64,000 nucleotides of DNA, from contig CAYUBQ010000009.1 of assembly GCA_964443135.1 (NCBI GenBank), forward strand, positions 1 through 64,000. The letters are read 5' to 3'. The stretch is from JAIPEI01 sp964443135 (lineage in GTDB: Bacteria; Desulfobacterota; DSM-4660; Desulfatiglandales; HGW-15). This document shows positions 35,501 to 42,881 of this stretch, piece by piece (position 1 is the stretch's first letter; each line of letters opens with the position of its first letter). A program made the position numbers and the translations under genes. The notes beneath the pieces were generated by a model. The model was not told the origin of the DNA, ran no database searches, and saw only the letters and a list, made by a program, of their open reading frames with translations.

Positions 35501-37328
35501 CTCCGTGGTGCCCGTGACCGCGCGAAAGGACCGCTTTTTCTCGTCCCGTCTGAAGGAGCGACCCCTGGCCGCGGAACGCGGACCGGTCCTCGATCCCGGG
35601 CCCGGTCCCGTGATCGTCTTCTCCGGCGGCGCCCGGGGGATCACGCCACGGCTCGCCCGGTCCCTGGTCCCCCTGGCTCCCCGGATCGTCCTGCTGGGGC
35701 GGACCGTCCCGGATCCCGCCGGCGAGGCCGGGGGGCCTTCCGCCGAGGCGGCCGGGACCGTGGCCGGGCTTTCGAGACACGGTGTCGAGGTCTCTTATCT
35801 CCCCTGCGACGTCTCCGACGCCGCGAAGGTGGAGCGGGCCCTGGCCGAGGCGTTCTCCCGGTACGGGCGCATCGACGGCATTGTTCACGGGGCGGGCGTG
35901 GTACGCGACGCCCTGGTCCCCTTCCTGACGCCCGAGGACGTCCGGTCCGTGCTTGGGGTCAAGCTGCTGGGGGCATGGAACCTCTACCGGTCCTCCTCCC
36001 ACCGGGGCCTGCGGTTCTTCGTCGGCCTCTCCTCCATGGCGGCCCTGCAGGGCAACGTGGGCCAGACCGGCTACTGCGCGGCCAACCGCGCCATGACCGG
36101 ACTGCTGGAGGCCATGGCGCGGCAGCAGCCCGGTCTCCTCGCGCGATCGTTGATCCTGCCTCCCCTGGAAGGGGCCGGCATGGCCGAAGACCCCGAGGTC
36201 CGGGAGCTGATGCGGCTGAGGGGCCTGGAGTCGGCCTTCGTGCACGTCGATGAGCTGGCCGCGGTGTTCCCCGAGGAGCTGTTCTCCGCCTCCCCGGCGG
36301 GGAGCGGGATCGTTCCGGCCAGGGTCGTGCCCGTGGTGAGGACGACCCCGGCCCCGGATGGAGATCCGCAGGGGGAGGGGGCGGGAACCTCGGACTGGGC
36401 CCCCTCCTTCGAACCGGACCGCTGGGCCATGCTGGACGGGATCGAGCGGCTCGACCCCGTCCGGGGACGGCTGTCGGCCCTGCGGACCTTCACCGGGGAC
36501 CGGGACCTCTGGCTCGAGGACCACCGTCCATTCAAGTTCCTCGAGCACCCCATCGTCTCGGCGATCATGGCCGTGGAGACCTTCCTGGAGGCGGCCCTGC
36601 TCCTGACGCCCGGACTGCCCGTCACCGGCGTGCGGCGGGTCGAGCTGAAGGAGATGCTGGCGTGCCCCCAGGAGCGGGGGCGGGAGGCCCGGATCGAGGG
36701 CCGCCGGCTCGGCCTGGATGCGGGCCGGATGATCACCCGGGTGGACCTGTCCGGAGCCGGGGTCTCTCCCACCGGAAAGGCCCTGGGCACCTGGATCCCC
36801 TGCTTCGAAGGGGAGGTCGTGCAGCAGGCCTCGAGCCCCCGGGAGGACGGTTTCGGTCCCGCCGTTTCCGCCGCCGAGCTCGACAGCCGGCCCATGGACC
36901 CGGACGAGGTCCGGGCCTGGTACGAGAGGCGAACCGCCCTCGGCCCCAGGTATCGGGTGATCGAACGTATGGAGGGAAGCGGTCCCGGGCGGGTGGCCGG
37001 TCTGCTGGTCTACCCCGGGAGCCGGGATTTCGCGGGCGGGCATGCGGCGCCGCTGCGCTACGCGGCCTACCTGCTGGAGGCCCTGATGCATCTGGCCAGC
37101 TTCTACGTGATCATGCGCGACGAGGAGGAGACCCGGGACCTCATCCCCGTGGGCATGGAGGAGGCCGCCTTCGGCCGTCCCTGCGCCCCCGGGGAGCGCA
37201 TCCGGCTGGAAGGCCGCCTCCGTGTCGAAGCGCCGGAAGGGGTCCTGTGGGACGCGCGGGGGACCGCCGGGGAAGGGGAAACAGTCATGGCGGTGTCGGG
37301 ACTGAAAATGAACTGGTTCGGGACATGA
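29565..37328 (+). CDS. PUFA-type polyketide synthase: NPD-like ER - KS - AT - ACP - KR - DH
   Basis: A 2587-residue megasynthase; ATG 29565 follows GCAGGAG. Domains in order: a degenerate TIM-barrel segment (1-340); a nitronate-monooxygenase/PfaD-like flavin enoyl-reductase domain (~343-660, EAGGHVGEH with H474); ketosynthase (692-1150, Cys892 in ACAGS, His1033, His1069); acyltransferase (from ~1249, Ser1336 in GHSLGE); one ACP (~1690-1755, Ser1711 in LSIRSSRLP, with Arg where Asp is usual); ketoreductase (~2015-2250, Ser2157, Tyr2170, Asn2174); and a C-terminal double-hotdog-like dehydratase (His2320 or His2328). No thioesterase. Together these can build a long, fully or partly reduced acyl chain iteratively. 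Release is probably by the oxoamine synthase. Confidence 0.92.
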   Translation: MITPRHNPFLSFVWRPEEISPAVTAMSRRTSTRAVFDCSGVRPGRCVTALLEARATDVKLSSGFFLSEDLEPFLKITGVRNAWVEIHPAAMQDGGDAFRERLGRLASKRDLRCIPVSGDASFLAGAVRMKDPPAAVALKGAEASGFTGTETAGTLFALLRSLTRGRGDGPGLIVWGGISTPEAAAAFLCTGARGIVFESLHWGTSLVRATPESKERIARIRPEHTAVAGRGAGLPCRVFDRGNSAAGREIRRLYRQPRPFYEAVLEKAVHPLDCSLSREDLAFLGPEAGFAGSFRRRFGEDTEEAVQGFAEETAAFQDRATEISNRARGGPAAQVLGTARPVIQGAMSWISDVPGFARSVAEAGGLPTLALGMKNGRLLDREPGPPGAFLDDRPYAVNVVALPENPHLDEQLAWIERIRPPFAVIAAGEPSRAEALRRTGAEVIYVASSQGLLRLALEAGIRWLVLEGSEAGGHVGEHTTLTLAQAALEMRRREPDLFEGCRIVLAGGIYDRETAFRAFMLGADAVQMGTAYLATEEIVASGALSPLYQRLVLESPPGGTAVSGEGAGLRVRSLRTPKLEEIRSLEDAFDRGACDEITFRSRLEAMSAGSLLVAARGVDRPGGAVLDETTCLEQGQFMSGAVAGLISGTKTVASLHREVAEGDLDLTLPERVRAGGTAAVRSREARDGAGRVAITGMAMVNALGRSPEAIWEAALAMRSGVSGIPPSRWDHSLHYDPDPRAPGRTYCRTGAFQDLRISRKDLGVAPQDFRTMTDATRLTLWLAERAISGSGLLESDVPRERIGVVICQNSGEAAVTMSDLVLTMQAREIGGMLREAAALSPEQEEAAVEAIRSGRLCVDDTTLLGRLNSAAAGFLCNRYGFQGPSHAVTAACAGSLVALYTAVQLIRNGIIDAAVVGGGEECLHPSHYLEFSALKALAGLSGGDRPPEESSRPFDAERDGMVLGEGGAVVVVERADTAEKRHAPIHAWITGVGASNSHLGMVESLAETQEIALRSAFADAGYGPDTVDLVACHATGTVQGDVEEVRALKRFFPRGRRTTLTSYKSQIGHTLGASGLMSLIHGVSAMQAGVFPGTLNYRRKDPRIDLEGWGFHVPAEPLAWKAGGKGPRRVMVNAFGFGGANYVVHLEEHVNGAGPADRRLLSGDAPGAAPGTPTEPFAPGLSGVQCVMWTGAGRPCRVGVPAEGEGEARAKLDALGRHLSDCPPGPASERALAREGVFAAPAGDPAPPLAFVFTGQGSQYRGAGRALYRTFPSVRAWMDRIAGLAGFDLLGLLFDSGEEELRNTRWQQPALYTLEYAMVRSLMDLGVVPSAVAGHSLGELVALSVAGVFSWEDGFRIVDKRAQCMEKAAALTRDPGIMVAVDAPADVLRERTAGSPGLFFTNFNSPRQTVLGGDTRKLRDLMESLKAEGYRATQLDVSMAFHSPVMAVIREEMAAFVAGIPFHAPKIPVVSNTTKRPFPDDPDESRRILMAHLESPVHWMQNVETLWSELGVRVFVEIGPRDTLCGLIRDTVADATVVPACLPENEVRAFRSAAARLYSLGHWDPPAGPLRHGAPPVREPRPQPWRDRAARVVRREIDAFLLDSFGPELKPRLLAALRREVRPDLSEEALDRLLGSEEASPASTETPPGGDPDRAAGGAHLRVEKGPPPPAGSAETDTLEAMIRIIMEATGYDRDEIEPDMDLRQDLSIRSSRLPVIMAAAEERFGTVVRLEDFLGLRTVREVADRIAQLARHAGRGGPGPDTSTALKPVPPAEGPLPEESAPVEREKAPLRRWAFEEVELSPPRRNLLSGQGRPVVVLTPEKGFEPAASLAKLMEREHGMKPVVLPYLDRKARHGNLCSAEGAGRLAGTLEEISSLGGLVLVMEGPSRDLAGEMERTPPLLTGFFQCLKAFLASRDKAFVLAFQTVGDREGGGPAWEGVQGMLLAAALEVPDVLFRSMALCGRVDPGRALAAALDADLSVVPVTARKDRFFSSRLKERPLAAERGPVLDPGPGPVIVFSGGARGITPRLARSLVPLAPRIVLLGRTVPDPAGEAGGPSAEAAGTVAGLSRHGVEVSYLPCDVSDAAKVERALAEAFSRYGRIDGIVHGAGVVRDALVPFLTPEDVRSVLGVKLLGAWNLYRSSSHRGLRFFVGLSSMAALQGNVGQTGYCAANRAMTGLLEAMARQQPGLLARSLILPPLEGAGMAEDPEVRELMRLRGLESAFVHVDELAAVFPEELFSASPAGSGIVPARVVPVVRTTPAPDGDPQGEGAGTSDWAPSFEPDRWAMLDGIERLDPVRGRLSALRTFTGDRDLWLEDHRPFKFLEHPIVSAIMAVETFLEAALLLTPGLPVTGVRRVELKEMLACPQERGREARIEGRRLGLDAGRMITRVDLSGAGVSPTGKALGTWIPCFEGEVVQQASSPREDGFGPAVSAAELDSRPMDPDEVRAWYERRTALGPRYRVIERMEGSGPGRVAGLLVYPGSRDFAGGHAAPLRYAAYLLEALMHLASFYVIMRDEEETRDLIPVGMEEAAFGRPCAPGERIRLEGRLRVEAPEGVLWDARGTAGEGETVMAVSGLKMNWFGT

Positions 37329-37951
37329 TGCGCGCAAGGGACATCCCGGGCCCGCCGGACGGCCTGCTCGGCCCCGGGTTGGCCTGCGCCTCCATGGCCT
37401 CCCGGCCCGGAGAGGAGGAGGCCCTCCTGGGGGCGCTGATGGACCGGGTCCGACCCGCTGCGGGGCGGTCCGCAGGGGGAGGGGGCCCCGGGTTGCTTCG
37501 GGTGACGAGGGACCGTCGGGGTTGCCCCTGCATTGCAGGGGCCGCCGCGCCCTGTTCCGTTTCGTTCAGCCGCCAGGGGGGCCGGACCTGGGCGGCCTTG
37601 AGCCTGCAGGGTCGGGTGGGGGTGGATGCGGCTTCCCCGGACGAGTTCGAGGCGCCGTACCCGTTCCACCGCGTCTTTCACGACGTCGAGTGGACGGGGG
37701 CGGCGCCGTTTTGCGCCGGGGACCGCCGCGACGGCGCCGCCCTGCTCTGGACGCTGAAGGAGGCGGCCGTCAAGGCGTTGGGGCTGGGCTTCGTCGGCCT
37801 GGACCCCCTCGAGGTGATCGTCCGCCCGCGGCGGGAGGAGGGGCCGAGGCCACGATTCACCGTCAGGGCCCGGTCCGCACGGCTTCGCGCCCGCTCGATG
37901 CGGGAGCGGGGGCGGTGGCTCTCGCTGGCCCTGTGGGAGGTTGGACCGTGA
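37325..37951 (+). CDS. Sfp-type 4'-phosphopantetheinyl transferase (divergent)
   Basis: A 208-residue protein in the size range of Sfp-type transferases. The Mg-binding motif appears as VGVDAAS (usual form GVDIE) and the second hallmark as WTLKEAAVKALGLGF (WxxKEA). These enzymes load phosphopantetheine onto carrier proteins. Its ATG overlaps the PKS stop (ATGA), and its GTGA overlaps the following gene, so it is dedicated to the neighbouring ACP. Divergence of the first motif may match the unusual ACP serine context. Confidence 0.8.
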   Translation: MMRARDIPGPPDGLLGPGLACASMASRPGEEEALLGALMDRVRPAAGRSAGGGGPGLLRVTRDRRGCPCIAGAAAPCSVSFSRQGGRTWAALSLQGRVGVDAASPDEFEAPYPFHRVFHDVEWTGAAPFCAGDRRDGAALLWTLKEAAVKALGLGFVGLDPLEVIVRPRREEGPRPRFTVRARSARLRARSMRERGRWLSLALWEVGP

Positions 37952-39072
37952 CGGCCCTCGAGGTGGTCCCCGTTCGGAGCGGCAGGGACCTGAAGGCCTT
38001 CGTGGAGCTGCCCTGGTCCGTTTACGGAGAGGACCCCTGCTGGGTTCCTCCCATCAAGCGATCCGTCGCGCACCTCCTCGACCCGAAGAAGCATCCCTTT
38101 TGGGCCTTCTCCGAGCGGGAGCTGTTTCTCGCCAGGCGCGGGTCCGAAACGGTCGGCCGGATCGCCGCCATCGTGGACGGAAACCACAACCGATACCACG
38201 GGGAGCGCATGTGCGCCTGGGGGTTTTTCGAGTGCAGGCAGGACCCCGAGGCCGCGGCCGGTCTGTTCTCCTCCGTGGAGCGGTGGGCTCGGGAGCGGGG
38301 CATGGCCTTCCTGCGGGGACCGCTGAACCCGTCCACGAACTACGAGATCGGCCTGCTCGTGGAGGGGTTCGACACCCCCCCTGCGCTGATGATGCCCCAC
38401 AACCCCCCCTACTACCCCGAGATGGCGTTCCTGTGCGGGCACAGGAAGGAAAAGGATCTGTACGCCTACCGGTTCACCGAGGACCACGAGATCCCGGGCT
38501 GGATCCTGGATCAGGCCGAGCGAGCCGGCCGCCGCAGCGGGCTCAGGATCCGCGGGATGAAGGCGGATCCCAAGGGCGGGGAGGAGATGCGCCTCATCCA
38601 GCAGGTGTACCGGGACTGCTGGAGCCGGAACTGGGGGTTCGTCCCCATGACGGACAAAGAGGTGACCTTTACCATCCGGGAGCTCGTGCCCATCTTCGAC
38701 CCCGACTTCGCTTTTTTCCTCTACCACGGGGACGAGGCCGTGGGCCTCTGCGTGATCGTCCCGGACGTCAACCCGCTGCTGAAACGGTTCAACGGGAGCC
38801 TGGGCCCGGCGGCCCTGGTCAAGAAGTTCCTCTACGCCTCCGAGATCACCGGTCTGCGGGGACTGCTCTTCGGGATCAAGGAGGACTATCGCCAGTCCGG
38901 TGCGCCCTACTTCGTCCTGGGGTATTTGCTCGAGTCCCTGAGAAGGCGGTCCAGGTACCGGTACCTGGAGCTGGGGTGGAACCTGGAGGACAATGCCGCC
39001 ATCAACCTCCTGTACGAGGAGGGTGGGGGCCGGCCGGTCAAGCGGTATCGGCTCTATCGAAAGAACCTGTAG
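37948..39072 (+). CDS. Bacterial ceramide synthase-like GNAT-fold N-acyltransferase
   Basis: A 374-residue protein resembling the large GNAT-related family that includes bacterial ceramide synthase (bCerS) of Caulobacter. Family blocks visible are SVYGEDPCWVPPIKRSVAHL, the MMPHNPPYYPEM loop near residue 148, GFFECRQDPEAA, and the C-terminal LGWNLEDNAAINLLYEEGG. The assignment is by recalled motifs. In Caulobacter the enzyme N-acylates the reduced long-chain base. GTG 37948 overlaps the PPTase stop by 4 bp. Its place in this operon is the strongest single hint that the product is ceramide-like. Confidence 0.75.
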   Translation: MTALEVVPVRSGRDLKAFVELPWSVYGEDPCWVPPIKRSVAHLLDPKKHPFWAFSERELFLARRGSETVGRIAAIVDGNHNRYHGERMCAWGFFECRQDPEAAAGLFSSVERWARERGMAFLRGPLNPSTNYEIGLLVEGFDTPPALMMPHNPPYYPEMAFLCGHRKEKDLYAYRFTEDHEIPGWILDQAERAGRRSGLRIRGMKADPKGGEEMRLIQQVYRDCWSRNWGFVPMTDKEVTFTIRELVPIFDPDFAFFLYHGDEAVGLCVIVPDVNPLLKRFNGSLGPAALVKKFLYASEITGLRGLLFGIKEDYRQSGAPYFVLGYLLESLRRRSRYRYLELGWNLEDNAAINLLYEEGGGRPVKRYRLYRKNL

Positions 39073-39098
39073 CCCGGCTTTCGGGAAAAGGGGCTCCC

Positions 39099-40643
39099 TT
39101 GCGCGTTCTCCTGATCAACACCAACACGAAGGACGACGTGCTCGCGGCCCCTCCCATCGGCTTGGGCTACGTGGCCTCGGCCGCCTCCCGGGCGGGACAC
39201 GAGGTGCGGGTGCTGGACCTCTGCTTCCAACGGCGGGTCCGGCGCAGCCTGGAGCGGGAGATCCGGGGGTTCCGTCCCGACCTGGTGGGGCTCTCCATCC
39301 GCAACCTGGACAACGTGAATCTGCTCCACCCCATCTCCTATGTGCCTTTTGCAGCGGAGATTGCGGGTTGGGTCCGGGGAATCACCGACGCACCCGTCGT
39401 CCTGGGAGGATCCGGCGCGAGCATCTGTCCGGAGGGCGTGCTCCGGGAGCTGAGGGCGGATTACGTGGTCGCGGCCCACGGGGAACGGCCGTTCGTGAGG
39501 ATGCTGGAGGCCATGGAAGGGGGCGGGGCCCCGGAGGGGATCCCCGGGGTCGGGTGTGTGCGGGACGGATCGTTCCGGCTCAACCCGCCGGAGCGGCCCT
39601 GGGTGCGGCCGGGCGCCAGCCGGCTCCACCGGTGGGTTCCCATGGCCCCCTATCGGGCCATGGGATGCAGCTACCCCGTGCAGACCAAGCGCGGTTGCCG
39701 GCATCGTTGCGTCTACTGCGTGTACAACGGGATCCTGGAGGGACACGGTCTCATCCCGAGGGACCCCGTCGAGGTGGTGGACGAGCTGGAGGAGGTCCAT
39801 CACAGGGTGAGGCCCGACACCTTCATCTTCGTCGACGCGGTCTTCAACGATCCCGTGGACCACAGCGCGGCGATCCTGGAGGAGATCCTTCGAAGGCCCT
39901 GGAAGGCGCGTTTCACGGCCATGGGCGTCAGCCCCCGCGGGCTCACCCGGGACCGGTTGGATCTGATGTGGCGGGCCGGCTTCAGGTCTTTCATGTCGAG
40001 CCCGGACACGGCCTCCGGGGCCGTGCTGGAGAGCTACCGCAAGGGCTTTTCCATCGACGACCTGGCCCATGCCGTCGAGGCGCTGAACCGGACCCGGTTC
40101 ACCGTGTTCTGGTACTTCCTGCTGGGCGGTCCGGGCGAGACCACGGGGACCGTGCAGGAGAGCTTCGACTTCGTCGTGGACCGCCTGGACCCCGGCCGCA
40201 GGCCGCCCTATCACATGGCCTTCTTCTTCCTGGGCATCCGGGTGCACCCGCACACACCCGTCGCGGACCTGGCACTGGAGCAGGGCTTGATCGGCGAGGA
40301 GAGCGATCCCCTGTACCCGCTCTGGTACGTCTCCCCGGACCTGGACCTGGAGACCGCACTGGAGGGGTTGGACCGCCTGTCGAGGACCCGTGACTGGATC
40401 GTTCCCGGCACGCTCGAACGGTACTTTCCGTGGACGCGGTGGCTGAAGGTCGTGGGCCGCTTTCTCCCCCTGCCCAAACCCTACTGGCGTCACACCTGGG
40501 GATACGCCCGGCTGATGCGCCGGCTCGGGATCGATACCTCTCTTCGGCCCGCGGCTGCGGCCTCGGCCGTCCGGAGCGCCCTGGAACGGCAGAAGGACGG
40601 AGCCGGCGGCCCGGGCGTGCGGCATCGGTCGGGGAAGGCCTGA
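39099..40643 (+). CDS. B12-binding-domain radical SAM (class B-like) enzyme
   Basis: A 514-residue protein. The N-terminal ~150 residues have a cobalamin-binding Rossmann-type domain (LLINTNTK, PPIGLGYVASAA, VLGGSGA). The radical SAM motif CRHRCVYC places C200, C204 and C207. A C-terminal region of ~150 residues is rich in aromatic residues. Enzymes of this class methylate unactivated carbons or rearrange lipids and antibiotics; the substrate cannot be read from sequence. TTG 39099 follows GGAAAAGGGG. It is the last gene of the operon, before a hairpin terminator. Confidence 0.83.
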   Translation: MRVLLINTNTKDDVLAAPPIGLGYVASAASRAGHEVRVLDLCFQRRVRRSLEREIRGFRPDLVGLSIRNLDNVNLLHPISYVPFAAEIAGWVRGITDAPVVLGGSGASICPEGVLRELRADYVVAAHGERPFVRMLEAMEGGGAPEGIPGVGCVRDGSFRLNPPERPWVRPGASRLHRWVPMAPYRAMGCSYPVQTKRGCRHRCVYCVYNGILEGHGLIPRDPVEVVDELEEVHHRVRPDTFIFVDAVFNDPVDHSAAILEEILRRPWKARFTAMGVSPRGLTRDRLDLMWRAGFRSFMSSPDTASGAVLESYRKGFSIDDLAHAVEALNRTRFTVFWYFLLGGPGETTGTVQESFDFVVDRLDPGRRPPYHMAFFFLGIRVHPHTPVADLALEQGLIGEESDPLYPLWYVSPDLDLETALEGLDRLSRTRDWIVPGTLERYFPWTRWLKVVGRFLPLPKPYWRHTWGYARLMRRLGIDTSLRPAAAASAVRSALERQKDGAGGPGVRHRSGKA

Positions 40644-40686
40644 TCCGGCACGCCCGGGCGCGAGGGGTCAGTTCTTCTTCTTTTTC
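40609..40686 (+). terminator. Hairpin and T-rich tract ending the PKS operon
   Basis: A perfect 12-bp inverted repeat, GCCCGGGCGTGC (40609-40620) and GCACGCCCGGGC (40648-40659), spans the stop codon at 40641-40643. It is followed by the T-rich run at 40672-40686. The 27-base loop is long and the T tract starts 12 bases after the stem. It is a plausible terminator between convergent genes; 40644-40762 otherwise holds no supported gene. Confidence 0.5.
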
Positions 40687-40762
40687 CGCATCAGGGGCGC
40701 ATCGTGGAGGTCACCGCCTGATCAAAGCGACGTCATGATGAGCAAAAAGGGAGGCCGCGCCC

Positions 40763-41203
40763 TCACCCCTCCAACCGGGCCAGCTCGGACTCTCTCAGGG
40801 CGATGCGGGCCCTGGCGAGGCGCGTGTAGTAGGACCTGGCCTTGGCTGCGTCTCCCCGCGCCAGCGCCTTGAGCAGGTCCCCCTCCAGCTCGGCCACCTC
40901 GAGGAGGTGGTAGTAGTCCAGGGACTCCTTCAGGTGGGCCAGCACGATGAGCGCCGTGAGGACGGGGTGGTTGTTGGTCACGTTGGCGTCCGGGTACTGT
41001 GTCCCGTGCTCCAGCTCCACCTCGAGCCCGACTCGAAACGCCTCCGGGTCGATCTCCATGCCTTCCTGGTTCACCTGCTCCAGGAGGATCCGCGCCTCCT
41101 CGTCGTTGACCCGGGCCTCGCTCATGCCGGTCCAGTCCCGAAGGCCCAGCTCCCGGCACACCCGCTTCACCTCGTCCTGGGTGATGTACTCCGGAATCTC
41201 CAT
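40763..41203 (-). CDS. DUF5661-like protein
   Basis: A 146-residue cytoplasmic, helix-rich protein. It begins EIPEYITQDEVKRVCRELGL, and contains EARILLEQVNQEGMEI and the conserved HGTQYPDANVTNNHPVLTA segment, then AHLKESLDYYHLLEVAELEGDL. These fit the DUF5661 family, frequent in anaerobes and environmental genomes, for which no function is known. ATG 41203 has a perfect AAGGAGG ribosome-binding site. It is divergent from the MATE gene across a 247-bp gap in which I see no further gene. Confidence 0.78.
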   Translation of the reverse strand: MEIPEYITQDEVKRVCRELGLRDWTGMSEARVNDEEARILLEQVNQEGMEIDPEAFRVGLEVELEHGTQYPDANVTNNHPVLTALIVLAHLKESLDYYHLLEVAELEGDLLKALARGDAAKARSYYTRLARARIALRESELARLEG

Positions 41204-41450
41204 CTCCTTCCTCCTTGATCGGGTTGGGTTGCGTTCGGCCTCGCGTGAGGCATGCCATGCTCCGGGTGTACCACAGGGTCCCCGAAGGGACAAGGGGCGA
41301 GCCGAGGGGGGAATCCGCCGAGGGCCGCTGCGTTCCCCCGGTTGATTTTCCCGCCCGTCCGTGAGAGAACAGATCGGCCCGGCCGGCCGTGGGTCTTCCA
41401 GACCTCTCTGCCGGGCGACGGACACGGGATCCTTGGAGGGAACTGACCTC

Positions 41451-42875
41451 ATGAGACGTTGGAGTGCGCCCAACGGTTACCGGGACGTCCTGCACATCAG
41501 CCTGCCCCTGGTGGCGTCCATGGGGTCCATCACCCTGATGCAGTTCACGGACCGGATGTTTCTGGCCAACCACTCCGTGGAGGCCATCGCAGCGGCCCTC
41601 CCCGGAGGCATCGCCTCCTTCACCACCATCTCCTTCTTCATGGGCGTGGCCAGCTACACGAACACCTTCGTGGCCCAGTACACCGGCGCCGGGGCCACGG
41701 AACGCGTGGGTGCGGCCCTCTGGCAAGGCATCTACTTTTCTCTGATTTCCGCCCTGATCCTGGCCGGTCTCGTGTTCGCGGCCGGCCCCCTCTTCGACCT
41801 GATCGGCCACTCCCCGCAGATCAGGACCCTGGAGGTCGCCTACTTCTCCATCCTGACGCTCGGGGCCGGGCTGGTGGTCCTCGGATCCGCCATGGCCTCC
41901 TTCTACACGGGCCGGGGTCTCACCCGGGTGGTGATGGTGGTTCACGTGACCGGGGCCGTGGTGAACATCCCCCTGGACTACTGCCTGATCAACGGCGTGG
42001 GGCCTTTCCCCGAGCTGGGCATCCGGGGGGCCGCCCTGGCCACGGTGACCGCCTACGCGTTCATCGTCCTGTTCCTGGGTGCGCTGATCTTCGCAAAGGC
42101 GAACCGGGCCGCGTTCGGCACCTGGCCCCGCCGGGCCTTCGACCGGGATCTCTTCGGGCGCCTCATGCGCTACGGGGCCCCGAGCGGGGTCCAGTTCTTT
42201 CTCGAGATCTTCGCCATCGGCTTTTTCGTCCAGATGCTCGGGCGCCTGGGGGACCTGGAGCTGGCCACGTCCAACATCGTGCTCTCCATCGAGACCCTCT
42301 CCTTCCTTCCCATGGTGGGCTTTCACATCGGGACGGCCACGCTCGTGGGGCAGGCGGTCGGCCGGGGAAGGCCCGGGGACGGGGCCTACGCCACCACCAG
42401 CGCCCTGCACATCACCTATGTGTACATGGGGGCCGTGGCCGCACTCTTCGTCGGGGCTCCGGAGTTCCTGCTGGGGCTGTTCAAGGCGGGTCACCACACG
42501 GCGGCGGAGTACGCCGGGATCATGGCCCTCGGGGTGCCGCTGATGCGCTTCGTGGCCCTCTACTGCTTCTTCGACGCGTTGAACCTGGTGTTCTCGGGGG
42601 CCTTGAAGGGCGCGGGGGACACCCGCTTCATCATGTGGGCCATCGGGATCCTTTCCACGGGCGTGATGATCGTTCCGGTGTACACTGCAGTGGAGGTTTT
42701 CGGGGCGGGCGTCTACACGGTCTGGGTGCTGGCCACCCTGTACATCTGCGGTCTGGGGGTCGCCTTCCTGCTCCGGTACCTGCACGGAAACTGGAAGCGG
42801 ATGCGTGTGATCGAGCCGGAGGCGGCCCCGGGAGGAGCGCCTCGCCCGACTCCCGGCCTCACCCGGGAACCGTAG
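41451..42875 (+). CDS. MATE-family efflux transporter
   Basis: A 474-residue protein with 12 predicted membrane helices in two halves. The family signatures FTDRMFLANHSVEAIAAALP (first half) and VGQAVGRGRPGDG (second half) are present. MATE proteins export cationic drugs or metabolites using Na+ or H+. ATG 41451 follows CTTGGAGGG with a 10-base spacing. It ends 6 bp from the convergent MORN gene. Whether it serves the lipid island upstream is unknown. Confidence 0.87.
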   Translation: MRRWSAPNGYRDVLHISLPLVASMGSITLMQFTDRMFLANHSVEAIAAALPGGIASFTTISFFMGVASYTNTFVAQYTGAGATERVGAALWQGIYFSLISALILAGLVFAAGPLFDLIGHSPQIRTLEVAYFSILTLGAGLVVLGSAMASFYTGRGLTRVVMVVHVTGAVVNIPLDYCLINGVGPFPELGIRGAALATVTAYAFIVLFLGALIFAKANRAAFGTWPRRAFDRDLFGRLMRYGAPSGVQFFLEIFAIGFFVQMLGRLGDLELATSNIVLSIETLSFLPMVGFHIGTATLVGQAVGRGRPGDGAYATTSALHITYVYMGAVAALFVGAPEFLLGLFKAGHHTAAEYAGIMALGVPLMRFVALYCFFDALNLVFSGALKGAGDTRFIMWAIGILSTGVMIVPVYTAVEVFGAGVYTVWVLATLYICGLGVAFLLRYLHGNWKRMRVIEPEAAPGGAPRPTPGLTREP

Positions 42876-42881
42876 CCCCGG

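Noticed and set aside
31680..37337. Minus-strand open frame of 1885 codons opposite the PKS
   Set aside because: Antisense shadow: the plus strand has intact KS, AT, ACP, KR and DH motifs, and the minus translation is low-complexity His/Gly/Arg-rich.
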